Source: Dactylosporangium sp040605635
Lineage (GTDB): Bacteria > Actinomycetota > Actinomycetes > Mycobacteriales > Micromonosporaceae
Assembly: GCF_040605635.1 (NCBI RefSeq)
Contig: NZ_JBEXDG010000012.1
Location: 1-64,000, forward strand
Length of the DNA stretch: 64,000 nucleotides
Direction of reading: 5' to 3'
The notes beneath the pieces were generated by a model. That model was not told the DNA's origin. It ran no database searches and saw only the letters and a list, made by a program, of their open reading frames with translations. Of this stretch, positions 14,523-22,855 are shown piece after piece. The number at the start of each line of letters is the position of its first letter. Positions within the stretch are counted from its first letter, which is position 1. The position numbers were made by a program, and so were the translations under genes.

Positions 14523-15578
14523 CTAGGACTTGAAGCCGAGCGGCAGGTACTTGTCGACGTTGTCCTTCGTGATCGTCTCGGACTGCAGGACGATCAGCTT
14601 CGGCACCTGCAGCTCGACCAGGTCGCCCATGCCCTTGCCCTGGGCGGCGAGCCGGGCCAGGATGATCGCCGAGGACGCCATCGACGGCGGGTAGGTGACC
14701 GTGGCGGTCAGCACCGTGTCACCGGCCTTGATGTGGTCCATCGCGTCGCGGGAGCCCGCGCCGCCGACCATGAAGAACTCCTTGCGGCCCGACTGCTGGA
14801 TCGCGGCGAGCACGCCGACGCCCTGGTCGTCGTCGTGGTTCCACACGGCGTCGAGCTTCGGGGCGGCCTGCAGCAGGTTCGCCGCGGCCTTCTGGCCCGA
14901 CTCCACCGTGAAGCCGGCGGCGACGCGGTGCTTGACGGTCAGGCCGTAGGTCTTCAGCGCGTCGGCGAAGCCCTTCGACCGGTCCTTGGTCAGCTGGAGC
15001 TCGTCGATGCCGGGGATCTCGCCGATGACCGCGTCGGTCTTGCCCTTGAGCTTCTCGCCGATGAACTTGCCGGCGGCGATGCCCATGCCGTAGTTGTCGC
15101 CCTTGATCAGCGAGAACGAGGCGGCCGAGTCCGAGAACTCGCGGTCGAGGTTGATGACGATGATGCCGGCCGCGGTGGCCTTCTTGCCGATCTCCGTCAG
15201 CTGCGCGCCGTCCTGCGGCAGCAGCACGATCGCGTCGGGCTTCGAGCCGATCAGGGTGTCCAGCGCGGCGATCTGCGCGGGAGCGTCCTTACCGGCGTCG
15301 ACGACCTTCAGGGTCACGTCGGAGAACTTGGCCGCCTGCGCCTTGGCGTTGGCGGTGATGGCACCGATCCAGCCGTGGTCGGCGGCCGGGGCGGAGAAGC
15401 CGATGGTGACGGCCTTGCCCGGCGCCTCGGTGGCGGCGGTGTTCTCTTTGGTGTTGGTGCCGGCGTTGGAGTCCTTGGTGTCGTTGGACGTGCAACCGGC
15501 GAGCAGTGCGCCGGCGCCGACCGCGGCCCCACCGAGGAGAAGCTTGCGGCGGGACATGTCAGCCGAGGATGCGCTCAT
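14523..15578 (-). CDS. Sugar ABC importer substrate-binding lipoprotein
   Basis: A 351-residue type-1 periplasmic-binding protein. The N-terminus has SRRKLLLGG, which may route it through the Tat pathway, followed by a lipobox LLAGC, so it is likely a surface lipoprotein. The mature part shows the ribose-binding-protein pattern (TIGFSAPAADHGWIGAI, IVLLPQDGAQLTEIGKKA, GIIVINLDREF, VWNHDDDQGVGVLAA). CAGGAGG precedes ATG 15578. It lies 147 bp after the permease gene and 42 bp before the oxidoreductase gene. The ligand is probably a pentose or cyclitol, judged by the neighbours. Confidence 0.92.
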   Translation of the reverse strand: MSASSADMSRRKLLLGGAAVGAGALLAGCTSNDTKDSNAGTNTKENTAATEAPGKAVTIGFSAPAADHGWIGAITANAKAQAAKFSDVTLKVVDAGKDAPAQIAALDTLIGSKPDAIVLLPQDGAQLTEIGKKATAAGIIVINLDREFSDSAASFSLIKGDNYGMGIAAGKFIGEKLKGKTDAVIGEIPGIDELQLTKDRSKGFADALKTYGLTVKHRVAAGFTVESGQKAAANLLQAAPKLDAVWNHDDDQGVGVLAAIQQSGRKEFFMVGGAGSRDAMDHIKAGDTVLTATVTYPPSMASSAIILARLAAQGKGMGDLVELQVPKLIVLQSETITKDNVDKYLPLGFKS

Positions 15579-15725
15579 CACGACCTCCTGGTCGTCTGTG
15601 GGATGGGGGTGTGTACTTTTGCGGAGCATTTTGGGCGTGTTGATCAGCACTGCCGTCGCGGCTGGACGGCGGTGATGGTGTTCAGCGGTGATCTGCCCTA
15701 TCGGGTTGGGCCTTGGTGCCTATCT

Positions 15726-16793
15726 TCAGGCGGGTCGTTTCTTGAAGCGCGTCCGGAAGAACGAGCCGACCCGGAACTGCTGGATCAGGACGGCCGCGAC
15801 GATGATGCCGCCGTTGATGATCCGCTGGACGTCCAGCTGCAGGTTGTTGACGATGAACAGGTTCGTGATCTGCGTGAAGATCAGCACGCCGAGCAGCGAG
15901 CCGACGATGGTGCCGCGGCCGCCGGTGAGGGCGGTGCCGCCGATGATCGCCGCGGCGATCGCGTTGAGCTCGTACAGGTCGCCGTGCGTGTTGCTGCCGG
16001 ACGTCGTCTGCGACACGATCATCAGCGCGGCGATACCGCAGCAGACGCCGGACAGCACGTACAGCAGCATCGTCTGCATCCGGACGTTGATGCCGGCCAG
16101 GCGGGCGGCCTCGGCGTTGCCACCGATCGCGACGGTGCGCCGGCCGAAGGTGGTGCGGTTGAGCAGGACCCAGCCGAGCGCGGTCACGGCCAGGAAGATG
16201 ATGACCATGTACGGCACGCCGAACAACCGGTCGCCGGCGAGGCTCTTGATGAACGGGTCCGAGGTGATCTGGGTGCGCGACCCGGAGATGTTCTGGGCCA
16301 GGCCGCGGGCCGACAGCATCATGGCGAGCGTGGCGATGAACGGCACCAGCTTGCCGTAGGCGATCAGGCCGCCGTTGACGAGGCCGGCGGCCGCACCGAC
16401 CGCGAGTGCGGTGAAGACCATCGCGGCCGGCCCCATGTCCTGGGTCGCCACGGTCGTACACCAGACGCTGGCCAATGCGAGCAGCGCTCCGACCGACAGG
16501 TCGATGCCGCCGCTGATCATCACGAAGGTCATGCCGACCACGATCACGCCGATGCTGGACGCCTGGGTCAGCACCGTCAGCTCGTTGGACCAGAGCCGGT
16601 CGATGTCGAGGAAGATGTCGGGACGGGTGACCGCGCCGATGATCAGCAGCAGCGCCAGCACGCCGATGAGGGCGAGGTTGCGCTTGGCGGAGTCGGCGCC
16701 GTCCCGCTGCCACCAGCCCTGCCCGGCGGCCGGGCCCGGCGTGCCTTTGCTCAGCTCCACCGGGTCGGCGGACGGTGTGGTCGCGGTGCTCAT
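15726..16793 (-). CDS. Sugar ABC importer permease (RbsC/XylH type)
   Basis: A 355-residue protein with about ten hydrophobic segments of the BPD_transp_2 family, with the typical GVIVVGMTFVMISGGIDLSVG and AEAARLAGINV segments. It forms the membrane channel of the importer. It overlaps the ATPase gene by ATGA (16790-16793), so the two are translated together. Confidence 0.93.
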   Translation of the reverse strand: MSTATTPSADPVELSKGTPGPAAGQGWWQRDGADSAKRNLALIGVLALLLIIGAVTRPDIFLDIDRLWSNELTVLTQASSIGVIVVGMTFVMISGGIDLSVGALLALASVWCTTVATQDMGPAAMVFTALAVGAAAGLVNGGLIAYGKLVPFIATLAMMLSARGLAQNISGSRTQITSDPFIKSLAGDRLFGVPYMVIIFLAVTALGWVLLNRTTFGRRTVAIGGNAEAARLAGINVRMQTMLLYVLSGVCCGIAALMIVSQTTSGSNTHGDLYELNAIAAAIIGGTALTGGRGTIVGSLLGVLIFTQITNLFIVNNLQLDVQRIINGGIIVAAVLIQQFRVGSFFRTRFKKRPA

Positions 16794-18352
16794 GCTGCGG
16801 TCCCTTCAGGGGCGGTGCTCGCCAGGTCGGCCCCGTCGAGCAGGGAACCGGCCATCACCAGGTCGAGCACAGTGTCTTCGTCGAGTTCGTCGGCGAGGGC
16901 CTCGCGCACGAGCCGGCCCTCACGCATGACGAGCACGCGGTCGGACAGGCCCAGCACCTCGGGCACCTCGCTGGACACGAGCAGCACGCCGACACCCTCG
17001 TCGGCGAGTCTGCGGATCACCTGGTACAGCTCGGCGCGGGCACCCACGTCGACGCCACGGGTGGGCTCGTCGAGCAGGAGCAGGCGGGTGCCGCCCAGCA
17101 GCCAGCGGCCGACGACGACCTTCTGCTGGTTGCCGCCGGACAGGGTGCGCACCGGGCGCCGGACGTCGTTCGGGCGCAGGTCGAGGCCTTGGGTGATCTT
17201 CTCGGCCTCGGCGCGCTCGCGTCCCGAGTCGGTGAAGCCGACCCGCGCGAAGCGGGTGAAGCCGGCCAGGGTGACGTTGCGGTAGATCGGCTCGCCGAGC
17301 AGGAGCGCCTGACTCTTGCGCTCCTCCGGCGCCATGCCGATGCCGGCCTTCACCGCGGCGTTGACGCTGCCGCGGCGCAGGGTCTTGCCGTCGATCGACA
17401 CCGTGCCGGCGGTCGCGCGGCGGGCGCCGAAGATGGTCTCCAGGACCTCGGACCTTCCGGAGCCGACGAGGCCCGTGATCCCGACGATCTCCCCGGCGTG
17501 GACCTTCAGCGATATGTCGCTGAAGCGTCCTTCCAGGCTGAGCCCGTCGACGTCGAGGAGGAGCGGCGCTGATTTATCCGTCTTTTCCGTTTTATCCGGA
17601 AAAACGTATTCGATGGTGCGGCCGGTCATCCGGCTCACCAGCTCGCGGGTCGGCGTGCTCTTCGCGTCGAGGTTGGCCGCGGTCGTGCGGCCGTCCTTGA
17701 GCACCGTCACGCGGTCGCCGATCTCGCGGATCTCCTCCATGCGGTGGGAGATGTAGATGACCGCGATGCCCTGCGCCGTCAGCGCGCGGACCATGCGGAA
17801 CAGGTTCTGCACCTCGTCATGGGCGAGCACGGCGCTCGGCTCGTCCATGATGAGCAGCCGGGCCTCGCGGGACAGCGCCCGGCCCATGCTCACGATCTGC
17901 TTCGCGGCGGCCGGCAGCTTGCCGACCTCCCGGCCGGCGGGGATCTCCGCGTGGCCGAGTCGCCCGAGGATCTCCGCCGCGCCCCGGCGCATGGTGCGCC
18001 GGGCGACGAACCCGCCGCTGTGCGGCTCGTGCCCGAGGTAGATGTTCTCGGCGACGCTGAGGTCGTTGACGAGGTCGAGCTCCTGGTAGATGGTGGCGAT
18101 GCCGGCCTTCATGGCCGTCTGCGGGCTGTTGAACGTGGCCGGTTGACCCAGCCACATGATCTCGCCCGAGTCCGGGGTGTGCGCGCCGGAGAGCACCTTG
18201 ATCAGCGTGGACTTGCCCGCGCCGTTCTGCCCGAGGAGGCAGTGCACCTCTCCGGCCCGCACCTCCAGCTGCACACCGTCGAGCGCTCGTACACCGGGGA
18301 AGGTCTTCACTACGTCAGTAAGTCTCAGGACGATGTCGTCCGTAATTGTCAT
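16790..18352 (-). CDS. Sugar ABC importer ATPase with two nucleotide-binding domains (RbsA/XylG type)
   Basis: A 520-residue fusion of two ABC domains. Domain 1 has Walker A GQNGAGKST near residue 40 and an odd signature, LPAAAKQ, in place of LSGGQ, which is typical of domain 1 in this family. Domain 2 (from about 265) has a degenerate Walker A (GLVGSGRSE) and a clear signature LSGGNQQKV with DEPTRGVD. This pattern matches RbsA/XylG/MglA. The ends overlap both the permease and the ROK gene by 4 nt. Confidence 0.94.
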   Translation of the reverse strand: MTITDDIVLRLTDVVKTFPGVRALDGVQLEVRAGEVHCLLGQNGAGKSTLIKVLSGAHTPDSGEIMWLGQPATFNSPQTAMKAGIATIYQELDLVNDLSVAENIYLGHEPHSGGFVARRTMRRGAAEILGRLGHAEIPAGREVGKLPAAAKQIVSMGRALSREARLLIMDEPSAVLAHDEVQNLFRMVRALTAQGIAVIYISHRMEEIREIGDRVTVLKDGRTTAANLDAKSTPTRELVSRMTGRTIEYVFPDKTEKTDKSAPLLLDVDGLSLEGRFSDISLKVHAGEIVGITGLVGSGRSEVLETIFGARRATAGTVSIDGKTLRRGSVNAAVKAGIGMAPEERKSQALLLGEPIYRNVTLAGFTRFARVGFTDSGRERAEAEKITQGLDLRPNDVRRPVRTLSGGNQQKVVVGRWLLGGTRLLLLDEPTRGVDVGARAELYQVIRRLADEGVGVLLVSSEVPEVLGLSDRVLVMREGRLVREALADELDEDTVLDLVMAGSLLDGADLASTAPEGTAA

Positions 18353-19539
18353 GATGGCCGTCCATATGCGAGTTCGCTGGCCAGCACCGCGGCGCCAACA
18401 ACGCCGGCGCGGGGGCCGAGCTCGGACAGGACGACCGGCAGATTGCCGGTCGCGAGGGGAAGCGAACGCCGGTAGACGACGCTGCGGATCTCCGCCAGCA
18501 GGATGTGACCGAGGCCGGCGAGACCGCCGCCGATCACGATCATCGACGGGTTGATGAAGCTGACCAGACCGGCCAGCACCCCACCCACCCGGCGCCCACC
18601 GTCACGGATCAGTCGGATGCACGTGACGTCACCTTCGGCCGCGCCGTCGGCGACGTCCTTGGCGGTCACGATGCCGTTGGCGTTCAAACGGTCCGCGAGT
18701 GCCGGCGAGGCACCGCTGCGGGCCGCCGCCGTCGCGTCACGCGCGAGAGCGCCACCGCCGAACAGGGCCTCCAGGCAGCCGACATTGCCGCACGAGCACA
18801 CCGGCCCGTGACTGTCGACCTGGATGTGCCCGATGTCGCCGGCGCACCCGTCGGTGCCCCGGTAGACCTCGCCGTTGAGGTAGATACCGCACCCGATGCC
18901 GGTCCCCACCTTGAGGAAGAGCAGGTTGTCCACCGAGTGCGCGACGCCGCCGTAGCGCTCGCCGATGCTCATGATGTTCACGTCGTTGTCGACGACGACC
19001 GGGCAGTTGAACTCGCGCCCGAGCACCTCCCGGACCGGGAACCTGTCCCAGCCCGGCATGATCGGCGGCGAGACCGGGACACCGTCCCGGAAACTGACCG
19101 GGCCCGGCACCCCGATGCCGATGGCGTGCAACCGCTCGAACGAGCCCTCCGCACGGAACTTGTGCAGAATCTCGTTGACCCGCTGCAGTATCACCTTCGG
19201 TCCCGACCTGATGTCGGCGGGCTCACCGTACGCCGTGACCGGCTCCAGTCTCCCGTCGGTGATCTCCACGTCGATCGAGCTCGCCCCCAGGTCGACCGCG
19301 GCGAACCGCAGATCGGGGTTGAGCTCCACGAGCGTCGACCTGCGCCCGCCCCGGCTGGCCGCCGGGCCGGCCTCACGGATCAGCCCGGTCGCGACGAGCG
19401 CGTCCAGGTCCGCGAGCAGCCGCGGCCGCGGCACCTCCAGGCGATCCGCCAGCTCCGCACGCGACAACGCACCGGTGTCCCGCAACAAGCGGAGCAGGCG
19501 CGACTGAACCGGACCATCTACCGCACTGACCGTGTTCAC
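18349..19539 (-). CDS. ROK-family transcriptional repressor
   Basis: A 396-residue regulator of the NagC/XylR type. An N-terminal winged helix (about 10-60: TGALSRAELADRLEVPRPRLLADLDALVATG) precedes a ROK sugar-kinase-like domain with AAVDLGASSIDVEI, KVGTGIGCGIYLNG and the zinc motif CSCGNVGCLE near residue 250. GTG 19539 is preceded by GAGGAGGTG. It is the first gene of the importer operon and overlaps the ATPase gene by ATGA, so it very probably represses its own operon and is released by the sugar. Confidence 0.93.
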   Translation of the reverse strand: MNTVSAVDGPVQSRLLRLLRDTGALSRAELADRLEVPRPRLLADLDALVATGLIREAGPAASRGGRRSTLVELNPDLRFAAVDLGASSIDVEITDGRLEPVTAYGEPADIRSGPKVILQRVNEILHKFRAEGSFERLHAIGIGVPGPVSFRDGVPVSPPIMPGWDRFPVREVLGREFNCPVVVDNDVNIMSIGERYGGVAHSVDNLLFLKVGTGIGCGIYLNGEVYRGTDGCAGDIGHIQVDSHGPVCSCGNVGCLEALFGGGALARDATAAARSGASPALADRLNANGIVTAKDVADGAAEGDVTCIRLIRDGGRRVGGVLAGLVSFINPSMIVIGGGLAGLGHILLAEIRSVVYRRSLPLATGNLPVVLSELGPRAGVVGAAVLASELAYGRPS

Positions 19540-20001
19540 AAAGGCACCTCCTCATCTGGTCGCAGGCAGGCGTCCGCGACACGCGGCTACACCACCACAC
19601 CTCGCTTGAGGTGCTGGTTGCCGGGTCGTGTGCCGTGCGTTACACCCGTGTTGCGTCGAGACTTTAGGCCCTGCGAAGCGCCGCGTCTAGCTCTTCTATC
19701 TCCCGTTACCAAACTTTTGCTTAATCCAACGGAAGTTGGCCCACTTCCGAACGTTTCCCGGTTTCCGCTGCTCACACCACCTGCAGCGTTCCGCCAAAGC
19801 CCTCGTAACACCCACAAACCGGACCGTCCTGACGCTCCCCGCCCTCGCCGCCGGGCCCCACCCGGGCAGTCACCGTCCGTTCACACCTGTCAACCGTCAG
19901 GAACTTTCGCTCGCCCCCGCCCCACCGCCGCCGCAGGGCTCCCCCGGCCCGCGAATCCATCCGAACGTGGCACCTGTTCCGCCGGCACCGACCTCTTCCC
20001 C
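19540..20001. other. Upstream region of the sugar-uptake operon
   Basis: No gene is supportable here. The stretch has lower GC around 19690-19760 and contains CAAACTTTTG (19710-19719), a small palindrome with CAAA/TTTG half-sites, which is a plausible ROK operator core. The promoter for the ROK operon must lie in this interval, but I could not fix its -10 and -35 boxes. Confidence 0.4.
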
Positions 20002-20195
20002 ATGATCCGGAAGACTTTGTGTCGCCAGAGAGCCTGTTGCGAAATGGCCGTCTCACGTTCCGTGCTGAGAAAAACACGGCTGTGCGAGCCGGTCGCGGCC
20101 GATCGGTAGCCGTCGAGGGTCGCGACGACCGTCGACGAGACGGTTTCCGCCAAAACGCAACAGGCTCCAGAGCAGCACAAACTCTTCCGGATCAT
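20002..20195. mobile_element. MITE-like element with long terminal inverted repeats
   Basis: The 194 bp are bounded by ATGATCCGGAAGA(C/G)TTTGTG at both ends, in inverse orientation, followed after a less conserved 10 nt by perfect GCCTGTTGCG arms (20032-20041 and its complement at 20155-20165). Weaker inverted similarity continues inwards (GGC...CCGTCTC). It has no coding capacity, so it looks like a non-autonomous relic mobilised by a transposase elsewhere. I see no clear target-site duplication. The CTGTTGCG core recalls ends of known IS families, but I cannot assign one. Confidence 0.72.
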
Positions 20196-20265
20196 CAAGA
20201 ACCCGCGTGGCCGCTGGGAGACGCGGACGCCGGGCGTGCCCGGCGGGGGCGGGAGGAGGCGCCGG

Positions 20266-21084
20266 CTACTTCAGCAGCAGGGTGCCCATGCGGCGGCTTG
20301 CCATCGTCAGGCCGGCTGCCGCCAGCGCGACCAGATACGCCACGTGCCACAGCAGTGTCCAGTCCGGCGAGCCGGTCGTGATCGCCCGGAGGAGCGCGAC
20401 GCCGTGATACAGCGGGGTCACCTCGATCAGGACCCGCAGCGGCACGGGGAAGTCCGACGGCGGGGAGAACGTGCCGCTGAACAGGAACAGCCCGAACTGG
20501 GTGACATTGATGTAGTCGAAGTCCTGCCACGATCGCAGCAGCGTCGACAGCCCCATCCCGAGCGCGCCGAACGCGAACCCCACCAGCAGCGTCACCGGCA
20601 GCGCGACCAGGGCCCAGCCCCACGTGGTGAGGTCGAGTGCCGCCATGACCACGAGGAACACGGCGGAATACACACCGCCGCGGCACATCGCCCAGACGAG
20701 TTCGCCGACGGAGACCTGCATCGGCGTGATCGGGGTGGCGAGCGTCGCATCATAGATGCGCATGAACTTGAGCTTGCCGTAGAAATTCATGGTGGTCTCG
20801 GCGAGCGCCCCGTTCATAGCGGAGGCGGCCAGCATCGCCGGCGCGACGAACTGCGCATAGGTCACGAGCCGCCCGTCGGGCAGCGCGATGTCCCCGACGA
20901 GCCGCCCGACGCCGACGCCGATCGACAGCAGATACAGCAGCGGCTCGACGAACCCGGACAGCAGCACCCACCAGTAGGCGGCGTGCCTGGCCGCGGCGAG
21001 ATTACGCGCGGTGACGGACAGCGCCCCGGCGGCGCGGTGGTCGAGGCGGGACATCGCCCGCGGGAAGATCAGTGTGGTGACCAT
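20266..21084 (-). CDS. ABC-2 type exporter permease
   Basis: A 272-residue membrane protein with about six hydrophobic helices of the ABC-2/NodJ/DrrB type (WVLLSGFVEPLLYLLSIGVG, VAPAMLAASAMNGALAE, GLFLFSGTFSPPSDFP, TPLYHGVALLRA). With its sister permease and the ATPase it forms an exporter for lipids, polysaccharide precursors or drugs. ATG 21084 overlaps the stop of the upstream permease (TGATG). Confidence 0.88.
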   Translation of the reverse strand: MVTTLIFPRAMSRLDHRAAGALSVTARNLAAARHAAYWWVLLSGFVEPLLYLLSIGVGVGRLVGDIALPDGRLVTYAQFVAPAMLAASAMNGALAETTMNFYGKLKFMRIYDATLATPITPMQVSVGELVWAMCRGGVYSAVFLVVMAALDLTTWGWALVALPVTLLVGFAFGALGMGLSTLLRSWQDFDYINVTQFGLFLFSGTFSPPSDFPVPLRVLIEVTPLYHGVALLRAITTGSPDWTLLWHVAYLVALAAAGLTMASRRMGTLLLK

Positions 21085-21851
21085 CAGTCGCCCAGCTTCC
21101 TGGTGAACGAGCGCAGCGCCAGCACATAGCCGGCCACGCACCACACGGCGAGCACGGCCACGTGCGCGGGCACGCCCCAGGCGGTCGTGGTGCCGAGGGT
21201 CGCGGCCCGGGACAGCTCGACGCCGTGCCACAGCGGCGACACGTACGCCAATGGGCGGGCCACCGCCGGCAGGCTCTCCACCGGGAAGAACACGCCGGCG
21301 AAGAGCGTCATGGGCACCACCGCGACCCGGAACAGCACCGCGAACGCCCCGTCCGACTCGACCCGCGCCGCGAACGCGAAGCACGGCCCCGCGCACGCCG
21401 CGCCGAGCAGGACGCAGACCAGCGGCGTGGCCAGCGCCCACCACGAGTGCAGCGCGCCGAACAGCAGCAGGACCACCAGGAAGCCGATGCCCGACAGCGC
21501 GACGCGCAGCGTGACGAACGCCAGGTGCCCCCGCAGCACGTCACCCACGGTGAGCGGCGACGCCCTCATCGCGTGATAGACCCGGGTCCACTGGAACCCG
21601 CCGAACACCGGCCAGGTCGAGTCGGCGACCGCGACCTGCAACGCGGTCGAGGCCAGCAGCCCGGGCCCGAGATAGTCCAGATAGGGCACACCGATCGCGG
21701 TGGACCGCTCGTCGATGTAGTGCCCGACGGTGATCCCCATGGCGACCAGGAACATCGCCGGCAGCGCGAACGAGCTGAACACGCTCGCCCGCCACGTGCG
21801 CTTGTAGGACACCAGGTGGTATTCGAGCGCCAGTGCCGTCGGATGCGCCAT
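21084..21851 (-). CDS. ABC-2 type exporter permease
   Basis: A 255-residue membrane protein with about six helices, paralogous to the next gene (YLGPGLLASTALQVAVADS, TLFAGVFFPVESLPAVARPLAYVSPLWHGVEL). It pairs with it as a heterodimeric channel. ATG 21851 overlaps the ATPase stop (TGATG), so the three genes form one operon. Confidence 0.88.
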   Translation of the reverse strand: MAHPTALALEYHLVSYKRTWRASVFSSFALPAMFLVAMGITVGHYIDERSTAIGVPYLDYLGPGLLASTALQVAVADSTWPVFGGFQWTRVYHAMRASPLTVGDVLRGHLAFVTLRVALSGIGFLVVLLLFGALHSWWALATPLVCVLLGAACAGPCFAFAARVESDGAFAVLFRVAVVPMTLFAGVFFPVESLPAVARPLAYVSPLWHGVELSRAATLGTTTAWGVPAHVAVLAVWCVAGYVLALRSFTRKLGD

Positions 21852-22783
21852 CAGTCGACCAGCGTCCGGCCGGTGAGCTGCAGGAACACGTCTTCGAGCG
21901 AGCCGCGCCGCACCAGCACGCTCGACGGTGTCAGCCCGCGGGCGTGCACCTGCGCGGCGGCGTCGTCACCGTCGCCGGTGTAGACGAGGATGCGGTCGGG
22001 CAGCACCTCGGTGCGCTCGCCGATGCCGTCGAGCTTGCCGGCGAACCCGTCCAGCGGGTCGTTGCCGAACCGCACCTCCAGGACCTCCCGCGTGGAGTGC
22101 CGGTCGATGAGCTCGCGCGGCGAACCCTCCGCGACGATCCGGCCGGCGTCCATGACGACCAGGCGGTCGCACAGCTGCTCCGCCTCGTCCATGTAGTGCG
22201 TGGTGAGCACGAGCGTCACGCCACGTTGCTTGAGCCGGAACAGCCGCTCCCACACCAGGTGCCGGGCCTGCGGGTCCAGGCCGGTGGTCGGCTCGTCGAG
22301 CAGCACGATCTCCGGCTCGTTGACCAGGGCCCTGGCGATCGTCAGCCGGCGCTTCATCCCGCCGGACAGCGGCTCCACCTTGTCACCGGCCCGGTCCGCG
22401 AGCTGCACGAAGTCGAGCAGCTCCATGGCACGCGCCCGCGCGACCTTGCGCGGGATGTTGAAATAGCGCGCGTAGACGGTCAGATTCTCCAGCACGGTCA
22501 GCTCGAGGTCGAGCGAGTCCTGCTGGGGGCAGACCCCGAGCCGTGCCCGGATCCTCGACCCGTCCCGCGCCGTGTCCATGCCCAGGATCCGCAGCGAGCC
22601 GCCGGTCGGGCGCGACACACAACCGATCATCCGCATCGTCGAGGACTTGCCCGCACCATTGGGCCCGAGGAACCCGAACGCCTCCCCGGCCCGCACCCGC
22701 ACGTCGATCCCGTCGACCGCCGTGAAGTCACCGAACCGCTTGACCAGCCCCGTCGCCGCGATCAACGCCTCGTCTTCAGCCAC
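21851..22783 (-). CDS. ABC exporter ATPase (NodI/DrrA type)
   Basis: A 310-residue ATPase with Walker A GPNGAGKSS near residue 40, signature LSGGMKRR, Walker B VLLDEPTTGLDPQARH and the DrrA-type C-terminal extension. It powers the two ABC-2 permeases downstream. Start GTG 22783 has no strong ribosome site, and the 72-bp gap to the divergent glycosyltransferase gene must hold both promoters. Drug or glycolipid export is possible; the divergent GT-C gene makes a cell-envelope substrate attractive, as an inference. Confidence 0.9.
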   Translation of the reverse strand: MAEDEALIAATGLVKRFGDFTAVDGIDVRVRAGEAFGFLGPNGAGKSSTMRMIGCVSRPTGGSLRILGMDTARDGSRIRARLGVCPQQDSLDLELTVLENLTVYARYFNIPRKVARARAMELLDFVQLADRAGDKVEPLSGGMKRRLTIARALVNEPEIVLLDEPTTGLDPQARHLVWERLFRLKQRGVTLVLTTHYMDEAEQLCDRLVVMDAGRIVAEGSPRELIDRHSTREVLEVRFGNDPLDGFAGKLDGIGERTEVLPDRILVYTGDGDDAAAQVHARGLTPSSVLVRRGSLEDVFLQLTGRTLVD

Positions 22784-22855
22784 GACGCGACACTAACCCG
22801 GGGGTCTGACAAAAATCGGGCCGATTTGCGGCCGGCGAAGGGCGGTTGGCACGAT

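Noticed and set aside
14409..17285. A very long open frame opposite the importer genes
   Set aside because: It is antisense to three clear genes, Arg/Gly/Asp-rich, and typical of shadow frames in high-GC DNA.
19736..20381. Short coding frames around the MITE-like element
   Set aside because: They are Pro/Ala-rich or run through the inverted repeats; no ribosome site and no conserved motif.
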